Positions 1-5,566 of a stretch of 6,152 nt of DNA are shown here, piece after piece. A program made the translations under genes and the position numbers. How positions within the stretch are numbered: the stretch's first letter is position 1; the number at the start of each line of letters is the position of its first letter. Source of the stretch: Deltaproteobacteria bacterium (GTDB lineage: Bacteria; Desulfobacterota; Desulfobacteria; Desulfobacterales; Desulfobacteraceae); assembly GCA_019314105.1 (NCBI GenBank), contig JAFCZY010000126.1:1-6152 (forward strand). Direction: 5' to 3'. The notes under the pieces are model-generated. The model saw nothing but the letters and a program-made list of their open reading frames with translations, had not been told where the DNA came from and did no database searches.

Positions 1-430
1 TCTTAAACGCTTCATTCTTCATTGATAAAAGGCTTGAGACGGTAATTTCATCCAGACGATTAAACATTGCACGGCTGGCTTCAACCCACACCCACCGAGA
101 CAGGCAGTCTCCTGCCCTGTTACAGACACCGCAAACCTGTTTTTCCTGCTGCGCGCAATCTGTGATGGCGGTGGATTCCTCAAGAATTCGCACAATATCA
201 CCAATGGTTATGTCTTCAGGGGGTTTAGCAAGCATATGGCCGCCGAAAGGACCTCTATGACTTTTTATAATGCCTGCTTTCTTCAATTTACTCGCAAGTT
301 GCTCCAGATATTTTAATGAAATATTCTGTCGTCTGGAAACATCACTCAATGGAACTGGTTTTCCCTTACTATTCACTGCAATATCCAGAATAAGCCTTGT
401 ACCGTATCTGCTTTTGGTTGTCAGACGCAT
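1..430 (-). CDS. rrf2: Rrf2-family transcriptional regulator with Fe-S-type cysteines (C-terminus cut by window edge)
   Basis: A winged-helix DNA-binding regulator, in D. vulgaris the repressor of the hmc operon. I translated this frame directly: it begins at an ATG at 430 and stays open for 143 codons to base 2, with no stop in the window. Family members are usually about 140 to 165 residues, so only a short tail is missing. Seen: the N-terminal opening MRLTTKSRYGTR; the helix-turn-helix segment around residues 27-50 (ISLKYLEQLASKLKKAG); the wing RGPFGGHMLA at 59-68, matching the family RGxxGGYxLA but with His for Tyr; and a cysteine region with C92, C100, C103 and C109. C92/C103/C109 align by spacing (C-X5-C at the end) with the [2Fe-2S] ligands of IscR, and C100 is extra. 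The IscR His ligand position is Arg112. The start is supported by AAGGA at 436-440 with a 5-base spacer. It lies 42 bases after the kinase stop and is probably co-transcribed, which fits autoregulation. Cluster type and effector are inference. Confidence 0.92.
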   Translation of the reverse strand, partial: MRLTTKSRYGTRLILDIAVNSKGKPVPLSDVSRRQNISLKYLEQLASKLKKAGIIKSHRGPFGGHMLAKPPEDITIGDIVRILEESTAITDCAQQEKQVCGVCNRAGDCLSRWVWVEASRAMFNRLDEITVSSLLSMKNEAFK

Positions 431-472
431 TGTCTTCCTTCATTAATTTTATATGAAACGATAAAAGGAATT

Positions 473-1966
473 TTAACTGTTTGCCATAGGAAATTCAACA
501 TTTTTTATATTATCCGGCTTATGCAAAGGAAGAGAAATATAAAATTGACTTCCTTTGCCTGGTTCAGATTCAACTTCAACCGTTCCGCCATGATATTCAA
601 TCACCCTGTAAGCGATAAAAAGGCCTAAGCCTGTTCCCTGGGATCCTTTGGATGTAAAAAAAAGTGTAAACATCTTGTTTTTCGTTTCAGTATCCATACC
701 AATACCATTGTCTGTGATGGCGAAACAAATTTGATTTTTAGAATTCTTACTAACTTGAAAGGTTATGTGATGATCTTTTTTATCTCTGTCAGACACACAG
801 GCATCCACAGCATTTTCAAGAAAATTAATAAGGGATGCTTCCATCCATTTTGGATCAATATCAATTTTTCCGAGATTTTTTGGGATAGAAATATCTAAAT
901 TAATGTCGTATTTTTCTGCCATCGACTTTACACTGGAAACAACATTTTCAGCAAGCGTGTCAACCCTCATTTCTTCGTATTGAAGTTCCCGCGATTTAGC
1001 ATAATATAAAATTTCCAGCACCATATTTTTAATTTTATTTGCCATGGTCTTGATCTGTTCAGATGCTTTAAGAACTCTGTTATTATCTTTTTTTTCCAGA
1101 CCTGTCTCAAGTTGATAGACGCCCCCATCCAACGCTGTAAGCATCCCTTTTACCCCATGAGACATGGACCCCAGCATCAACCCTAAGGAGACAAGATGAT
1201 CCTGCAATTGCCGAATCTGGGTGATATTGGTTGACATTTCCATCACCTGGGTAATCTCACCTTTTTCATTCCGAATCGGTGCTGTCCTTGTCAGAACATT
1301 ATACTGTTTACCGAATTTAGACGTAACAATTTCTTCAGTACTATGAGATTCTCCATCCTGAAAGGTTTCGGCAACCGGACAGTCATGACACTGAGACGTT
1401 CTATACTTATAAATTTCAAAACACTGTCCCCCGACCTGATTACCAAAATGCTGCCTGAATTTCCGATTGGCGGCTGTTATCCTGAAGTTCCGATCCTGAA
1501 CCGAAATATAACAGGGGACTTCTTCAAATAATTGATTTAACAAATCCTGCGTACCATGAAGGGCTGAAAGCCTTTCTGAATATCGATCAAATTTCCTGTT
1601 TCTTAAAATATTCTTACTCGCTGCAATAAGTGCAAGGTCCAGGGCTTTGCTGTTAATCGGGATCTCAAGATAATGAATAACATTCGATTCAAAAATATCC
1701 ATTGCTGTATCAAGCTTGTCTCTTTGTGCAAGAACAATGATCTGAACGTGGGGGCAATTCTTTTTAATCACTTCAAGGCAGGAAACCATTTCATCATTGA
1801 AGAAAGGATCGACAAGAAGTATATCCCAAATATCCTTAGCAAGCTTCTGCAGCACCGCTTCAAAGGTAGTAACACAGGTGACATCATACTGTTGGCGCTC
1901 AATATATAATTTTAACGCCGCTGTAAGATCTTGATCGCCATTGATAAGTAATATTTTTTTTGGCAT
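473..1966 (-). CDS. Sensor histidine kinase: degenerate receiver - PAS - HisKA-like - HATPase
   Basis: A soluble 497-residue histidine kinase with no membrane segment, so it should sense a cytoplasmic signal. Domains seen: a receiver-like domain at about 1-120; a PAS domain at about 142-250 with C182, C193 and C196 (C-X10-C-X2-C); a phosphoacceptor helix with H270 in SMSHGVKGMLTALDGG; and an ATPase domain at about 370-482 with N box NFLENAVDA (N385), G1 box DNGIGM (D419, G421, G423), F box LFFTSK and G2 box GTGLGL (444-449). The receiver keeps D53 but has N9-G10-D11 where the acidic pair belongs, A80 in place of Thr/Ser, and I102 where the Lys before Pro belongs, so it is unlikely to be phosphorylated normally. 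The H box has Gly instead of the usual Glu after His. It follows the response regulator by 21 bases, making that protein its likely partner. The ATG at 1966 fits the receiver start (MPKKILLI) but has no good Shine-Dalgarno, so translation may be coupled or low. The signal is unknown; redox sensing is inference. Confidence 0.92.
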   Translation of the reverse strand: MPKKILLINGDQDLTAALKLYIERQQYDVTCVTTFEAVLQKLAKDIWDILLVDPFFNDEMVSCLEVIKKNCPHVQIIVLAQRDKLDTAMDIFESNVIHYLEIPINSKALDLALIAASKNILRNRKFDRYSERLSALHGTQDLLNQLFEEVPCYISVQDRNFRITAANRKFRQHFGNQVGGQCFEIYKYRTSQCHDCPVAETFQDGESHSTEEIVTSKFGKQYNVLTRTAPIRNEKGEITQVMEMSTNITQIRQLQDHLVSLGLMLGSMSHGVKGMLTALDGGVYQLETGLEKKDNNRVLKASEQIKTMANKIKNMVLEILYYAKSRELQYEEMRVDTLAENVVSSVKSMAEKYDINLDISIPKNLGKIDIDPKWMEASLINFLENAVDACVSDRDKKDHHITFQVSKNSKNQICFAITDNGIGMDTETKNKMFTLFFTSKGSQGTGLGLFIAYRVIEYHGGTVEVESEPGKGSQFYISLPLHKPDNIKNVEFPMANS

Positions 1967-1987
1967 AATTCATTAAACCCACTTAAA

Positions 1988-2341
1988 TTAAGTCAGTGTT
2001 TGTTTTACAATCTTCAGTAATTCATCACGGTCAAATGGTTTTGAAAGAGATGCCACTGCTTTGACAACTGCATATTGATGACCGGAAAGACCACTGATAA
2101 CAATAACGGGAATATTTTTAAGGTGCGAGTCCTGTGACAGCTGACGGTAAAGCCGTGGCCCCCATTCTCCCGGCATTTCGATATCCAGCGTAATAAGATC
2201 CGGTATTGTCTCCTTTGCCACCTTGAATCCTTCTTTACCATCCTTGGCAACATAAGCATCATAACCATTATCATTAAACAGGGAAACAAGATAATCTCTA
2301 ATATTCAAATCGTCATCAATCACCAGAATTTTCTTTTTCAT
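1988..2341 (-). CDS. rrf1: Single-domain response regulator, Rrf1-like
   Basis: A 117-residue stand-alone CheY-like receiver. All key residues are present: acidic pair D9/D10 in LVIDDD, phosphoacceptor D53 in TLDIEMPG, S83 in the Thr/Ser position, and K101-P102. The chain ends after the last receiver helix, so there is no DNA-binding or enzymatic output domain. The segment MPGEWGPRLYRQL after the phospho-site is distinctive; from memory similar WGPRFYR stretches occur in response regulators of Desulfobacterota. The ATG at 2341 is preceded by GAGG with a 5-base spacer. It sits 15 bases after the Usp gene and 21 bases before the kinase gene. In D. vulgaris a response regulator called Rrf1 lies directly after hmcF and before rrf2, so by size and position this is its counterpart; the symbol rests on that synteny, not on an alignment. 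The target is unknown: it might contact Rrf2, the kinase's own receiver or a phosphorelay protein (inference). Confidence 0.9.
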   Translation of the reverse strand: MKKKILVIDDDLNIRDYLVSLFNDNGYDAYVAKDGKEGFKVAKETIPDLITLDIEMPGEWGPRLYRQLSQDSHLKNIPVIVISGLSGHQYAVVKAVASLSKPFDRDELLKIVKQTLT

Positions 2342-2356
2342 AACATCCTCTGATTC

Positions 2357-3256
2357 TTATTTGTTTATACTTATTACCGGGCACCCTGCCCTTACGATAA
2401 CCTGTTCTACATTTCCTCCCAGCTTGATATCTCCAGAGGGGGCTCTTCGTGAATGATGCGCCATAATGAGCAGATCGGCTTGCTTATCCCTTGCATATTT
2501 AACAATTTCTATAAAAGGGATCCCTTCCCAGACATCCATGGAATATCCTTTCAATTCTTTTAACCGGGACTCATATCTTGACCGGATTTTTCTTAAGCAT
2601 TCTCTTATCTGCTGCTCAATTTCATCCTGACTTAGCATTTTACCGGTATGCAAAGACGTAATATCAAGGGCATGAAAAACACTGAGCTCACAATCAAGTG
2701 CTTTGGCGACCTTTATTGCAAAATCAAATGCCTTGTCTGACGTTTTAGAAAAATCCGTACCAAAAACAATATTTGACAACCCGCCCCAAAAAGAAGCGGC
2801 AGGCCTGTTTACAATAAGAACAGGACATTTGGCTGCTTTGGCAACCTTTTGAAGGGTTGATCCGACAGAACTCTTCTTATAAACAATATCATCTTCATCC
2901 CCGGTGCTTCCGCCGATCAATATCAAATCCGGTTGTAGTGTTTTCGCCTGTCTCAATATTTCCCGGGCAGGCAAGCCTATTGCAACATCGATGGTATAAT
3001 CAAGCGGTTCATCCAGATATTTTTCATAATAGATTTTAATCTCTTCTGTTACCCATGCGGTATAATCTTCATCGACATCCACTCTTTCTTTGGTTTTAAC
3101 ATCCACGACAACCTGGCTGTATCCCCTTGTGGGTACCCCCAGTACATGAAAAATATTCAAGTTCGACTGATAAGTTTTCGCAATGTTAAAGGCAACCCTT
3201 GCCGCATGATCGCTGGCTTCGGTTGCAGATGTTGCAAATAATATTTTTTTAAACAT
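2357..3256 (-). CDS. Tandem universal stress protein (two UspA domains)
   Basis: A cytoplasmic 299-residue protein made of two UspA folds, about 1-150 and 160-299. Each half has an opening beta strand (KKILFATS; LSNIVFGTDFS) and a closing one (CPVLIVN at 144-150; CPVISINK at 292-299). The nucleotide loop of domain 1 is G116-S-T-G119 followed by G132-S-T; the second part is 12 residues away instead of the usual 9, and the usual TD pair in the first strand is TS (T9, S10). In domain 2 the GTDFS strand is normal but the loop begins HHSR (267-270), with no first glycine pair, and ends GGN (280-282). The two sites therefore probably differ in ATP binding. I chose the ATG at 3256 over the one at 3268 because GAGG lies 6 bases before it and the protein then starts MFKKIL as in the family. 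The gene begins 30 bases after hmcF. Proteins of this family respond to energy and redox stress; any role here with Hmc is inferred from co-location only. Confidence 0.93.
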   Translation of the reverse strand: MFKKILFATSATEASDHAARVAFNIAKTYQSNLNIFHVLGVPTRGYSQVVVDVKTKERVDVDEDYTAWVTEEIKIYYEKYLDEPLDYTIDVAIGLPAREILRQAKTLQPDLILIGGSTGDEDDIVYKKSSVGSTLQKVAKAAKCPVLIVNRPAASFWGGLSNIVFGTDFSKTSDKAFDFAIKVAKALDCELSVFHALDITSLHTGKMLSQDEIEQQIRECLRKIRSRYESRLKELKGYSMDVWEGIPFIEIVKYARDKQADLLIMAHHSRRAPSGDIKLGGNVEQVIVRAGCPVISINK

Positions 3257-3262
3257 ATCAAA

Positions 3263-3266
3263 CCTC
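3263..3266 (-). promoter_or_regulatory. Ribosome binding site deciding the Usp start
   Basis: On the minus strand GAGG is followed by the 6-base spacer TTTGAT and an ATG at 3256. The upstream in-frame ATG at 3268 overlaps this motif and has no purine-rich site of its own, so 3256 is the better start. Confidence 0.65.
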
Positions 3267-3286
3267 ATTTCATTAAAGGATCGGCT

Positions 3287-4675
3287 CTATTCCTCAGGTC
3301 TCAGATGGTCCGGAATATCCAGCATTTTTATGACGATTGGTTTTAAAAACGACCAGCGGATACCAATTTCATATTCTTCTTCAAGATCCCGAATAGCATC
3401 CCAGCAGTTATGACAGGGTGCAAGGACAAGCTTTGCCCCGGTGGCAAGAATCTGATCTCTCTTTGCGATCAAAGCAATGTTTCGCTGCTTTCTGAACTTA
3501 CCAATCCCATTAAACCCCCCGCCACCGCCACAGCAATAATTATGCTCTTTATTGGGAGACATCTCGATAAAATACCCTGGCGCCACAATATGCTTCATAA
3601 TATCTCGTGTGGCTTGCTTAAGCCCCTGATTCCTAATGTAATTACATGAATCCTGGAGGGTCACTGGCTCTTTTATCCTTTTAGACGGATCAATTTTAAG
3701 TTTTCCCGTGTTGAGTGCTTCTGCCAGCCATTCGACATAATGGATGGACTCAACAGGGGGTTGACCATTCTTTCGTCCCGCCCAATAAGGCCCTTCGATA
3801 ACGGTTGCTCTGTGGGCATGACCGCACTCGGTTCCAATCATCCGTTTCGGCTTTAATCTTTCCATAGCGTCATATACGCTTTCCACCTGCATCTTGCAGG
3901 CCGCCCAATCACCAGCAAACATGGCAAGGCTTGTCTCCTCCCACCCTTTAGAAGGAACCGTCCAGTTCTCACCGGCTATATGAAAGAGGATGGCGGCTTC
4001 GGCAAGATCTTCCGGATAGTGCTTTACTTCCCTTGCATTCACCGTGTACATGATGCCAGCACCTTCTTTATCAACCGGAACGGTAAGCCCGGGATAGTCA
4101 TCTTCATACTCCTCAACCATCCACTCAAAAGTATCGACAAAATCCGCATCTGTGACATCCATTTGCGCTCTATAAACCCGGTGCATCCCCGCACCGATTT
4201 TCAACTCCCAGGGCACAAAGCCCTGCTGGTACAGAAGGCCCCTGAGATAACCAAACATAATGCCCGTATCAATCCCATGGGGACAATACATACCGCACCT
4301 GTTACAGCAGGTACATTTTGCCCATGCGACCTCCATGGTGTCCCGCATGAATTGATTGTCCACCTTTCCCTTTCTTTTGATAATTTCACCAAGGGTAGAT
4401 TGAATCTTATACGCAGGTACCTGTTTGGGGTCCCGGCCGTTGACCAAGTAAAGAAAACAGGATTCGGCACACATGCCGCAATGGGCACAAATTTCAAGCC
4501 AGGTTTTCATGCGTGACTTGCAGGTATTCTGTATGGTTTTCCACAAAAGGTCACTGTCAACTTCCAGTTCCTTCATTTCCTGATAATAGGTATCCCCGCT
4601 GGTATCTGACAATAGTGTCGTAATACCTTCTGCTGTATCAACAGGCATTTTGTTACAAAGTGTTCCTTCCGGCAT
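3287..4675 (-). CDS. hmcF: Hmc complex cytoplasmic iron-sulfur subunit (HdrD-like, CCG domain)
   Basis: The cytoplasmic electron-transfer subunit of the Hmc complex, homologous to HdrD, DsrK and TmcB; its 462 residues match the usual HmcF length (about 460). Two [4Fe-4S] motifs are visible: C63-X2-C66-X2-C69-X3-C73 and C121-X2-C124-X2-C127-X3-C131-P, the second with an additional C123. The C-terminal CCG domain has C344, then C381-C382-G383 in [10 protein letters not shown], then C421-X2-C424, the ligand set for a non-cubane or special [4Fe-4S] site as in heterodisulfide reductase. The N-terminal CCG repeat of HdrD is degenerate here and represented by [10 protein letters not shown] around C284. 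No membrane segment is seen, so it should dock on HmcE at the cytoplasmic face. The ATG at 4675 has AAGGAG at 4684-4689 with an 8-base spacer. It follows hmcE by 39 bases. TmcB or DsrK would be the alternative names, but the NrfD-type and small-helix genes upstream favour HmcF. The physiological cytoplasmic acceptor is unknown. Confidence 0.92.
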   Translation of the reverse strand: MPEGTLCNKMPVDTAEGITTLLSDTSGDTYYQEMKELEVDSDLLWKTIQNTCKSRMKTWLEICAHCGMCAESCFLYLVNGRDPKQVPAYKIQSTLGEIIKRKGKVDNQFMRDTMEVAWAKCTCCNRCGMYCPHGIDTGIMFGYLRGLLYQQGFVPWELKIGAGMHRVYRAQMDVTDADFVDTFEWMVEEYEDDYPGLTVPVDKEGAGIMYTVNAREVKHYPEDLAEAAILFHIAGENWTVPSKGWEETSLAMFAGDWAACKMQVESVYDAMERLKPKRMIGTECGHAHRATVIEGPYWAGRKNGQPPVESIHYVEWLAEALNTGKLKIDPSKRIKEPVTLQDSCNYIRNQGLKQATRDIMKHIVAPGYFIEMSPNKEHNYCCGGGGGFNGIGKFRKQRNIALIAKRDQILATGAKLVLAPCHNCWDAIRDLEEEYEIGIRWSFLKPIVIKMLDIPDHLRPEE

Positions 4676-4714
4676 GGATTGTTCTCCTTAAAACTTAGGC
4701 ATAACAGGTATTAT

Positions 4715-5392
4715 CTACCAAGCCATTTTTGTCCCTTTCATTCCTCCCCTCTTAATTCCAAAATCCATTCCAAGCTGGGCACGGGATGCAAAGAACAAGA
4801 AAACATGAGACAGCTTGGTAAAGGGAATGGCAATTAAAAGGAGCTCACCACAAAAAATATGCATGTTCAACCAAAATGAATACTCCCCGACCTGGTATCG
4901 GGCAAAAAGCCCTGTAACAAAGGGCGCAATAGATATGGCCAGGATAAAATAGTCGTAGAGTGTGGTCATTATCCTGACCTCAGGAAGAACCAGTCGTCTT
5001 AACACAAGGAAAAAAGCACTGGCAACCACAGTCCAGGTTAATATATCCGCAAAAGCAGCATTTAAAGTAAAAAATGAAATCCCCAGTTTTTCCTTGAGGA
5101 ACAAATTATGTCCCAACAAAAAAAGAGGAATCAGAACAGCGCCGATATGGAATCCAAAAAAAACAACGGCAATGAACGGCTGGGTCCGCCAGCCATAGGT
5201 TCCAAAAGGAATCAGCCATTTATAGATAGACCGGACTGCCCCTTTAAATCCAGCGCCCGGGTACGAGGTATACGCTACCCTGTCCAACCGCCAGCTTAAG
5301 CCCTTGAAATACATGATAAATCGCACAAGCATTCCCATCAGACAAATTCCCAGAGCACTCCAGAAGAAAATGCCTGTTAAAAGATCATGCAT
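4715..5392 (-). CDS. hmcE: Hmc complex cytochrome b subunit (NarI-type membrane protein)
   Basis: The membrane cytochrome b subunit that should pass electrons between the quinone pool or periplasmic side and HmcF. Its 225 residues fit HmcE. About five hydrophobic segments are visible: 5-28, 73-97, 113-132, 146-164 and 174-202. Histidines H82 and H95 in the second segment and H178 and H196 in the fifth are the candidate heme b ligands; the 18-residue spacing of H178/H196 equals that of the second NarI ligand pair, while the 13-residue spacing of H82/H95 is wider than NarI's. The tail after residue 205 is short and basic (GIKRGGMKGTK), consistent with a cytoplasmic end near HmcF. The ATG at 5392 has GGAGG at 5401-5405 with an 8-base spacer. 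It lies 23 bases after hmcD and 39 before hmcF. DsrM and TmcC are relatives; gene order decides for HmcE. Two hemes are inferred, not shown. Confidence 0.9.
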   Translation of the reverse strand: MHDLLTGIFFWSALGICLMGMLVRFIMYFKGLSWRLDRVAYTSYPGAGFKGAVRSIYKWLIPFGTYGWRTQPFIAVVFFGFHIGAVLIPLFLLGHNLFLKEKLGISFFTLNAAFADILTWTVVASAFFLVLRRLVLPEVRIMTTLYDYFILAISIAPFVTGLFARYQVGEYSFWLNMHIFCGELLLIAIPFTKLSHVFLFFASRAQLGMDFGIKRGGMKGTKMAW

Positions 5393-5415
5393 GATTTAAC
5401 CCTCCATATAAGTTA

Positions 5416-5547
5416 CTAATCATTTTCTCTATCCGTTAAAAATTTCCAAAAAAGCGGCATAAAAATCAGAATTCCCCCCATGATAATATACGTTATCCCT
5501 TTGGTATGCGTCATGAAATCCTGAAGTGTAAAAATAATGGTTTCCAA
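5416..5547 (-). CDS. hmcD: Small single-helix Hmc membrane subunit, TTG start
   Basis: A 43-residue peptide with one transmembrane helix at about 17-36 (ITYIIMGGILIFMPLFWKFL) and a charged end (TDREND). HmcD of D. vulgaris is similarly tiny (just under 50 residues) and occupies the same place between HmcC and HmcE; its function is not established beyond being a membrane part of the complex. The TTG at 5547 was chosen because AAGGAG lies at 5554-5559 with a 6-base spacer. An in-frame ATG exists at 5619, but it would overlap hmcC by 53 bases and add an arginine-rich, non-conserved-looking leader. The gap from the hmcC stop to this TTG is 19 bases. The identity rests on size, helix and synteny, since so short a sequence carries little family signal. 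Confidence 0.8.
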   Translation of the reverse strand: METIIFTLQDFMTHTKGITYIIMGGILIFMPLFWKFLTDREND

Positions 5548-5553
5548 AGTATT

Positions 5554-5559
5554 CTCCTT
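5554..5559 (-). promoter_or_regulatory. Ribosome binding site deciding the hmcD TTG start
   Basis: A perfect AAGGAG on the minus strand, 6 bases before TTG at 5547 and just after the hmcC stop codon at 5567-5569. No ATG in the hmcD frame follows this site at a usable distance. Confidence 0.75.
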
Positions 5560-5566
5560 TATCCGT

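Noticed and set aside
19..204. A small minus-strand frame at the window start
   Set aside because: It lies in another frame inside the rrf2 coding region, which has clear family motifs along its whole length.
1087..1096. A homopolymer A-run in the kinase message (T-run on the plus strand), considered as a frameshift site
   Set aside because: The kinase frame continues correctly on both sides and no alternative product or stimulatory structure is evident.
2357..3268. Usp start at the ATG at 3268
   Set aside because: It lacks a Shine-Dalgarno sequence and would place the good GAGG inside the coding region; the start at 3256 gives the family-like MFKKIL.
3980..4516. A 178-codon plus-strand open frame opposite hmcF
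   Set aside because: It is antisense to the conserved Fe-S region of hmcF and shows no recognisable domain. The other plus-strand frames across the window are shadows of the same kind.
5481..5500. A short palindrome-like ATAATATACGTTAT inside hmcD, considered as an operator
   Set aside because: It lies in coding sequence in mid-operon, its arms are only 4 bases, and it has no second copy in the window.
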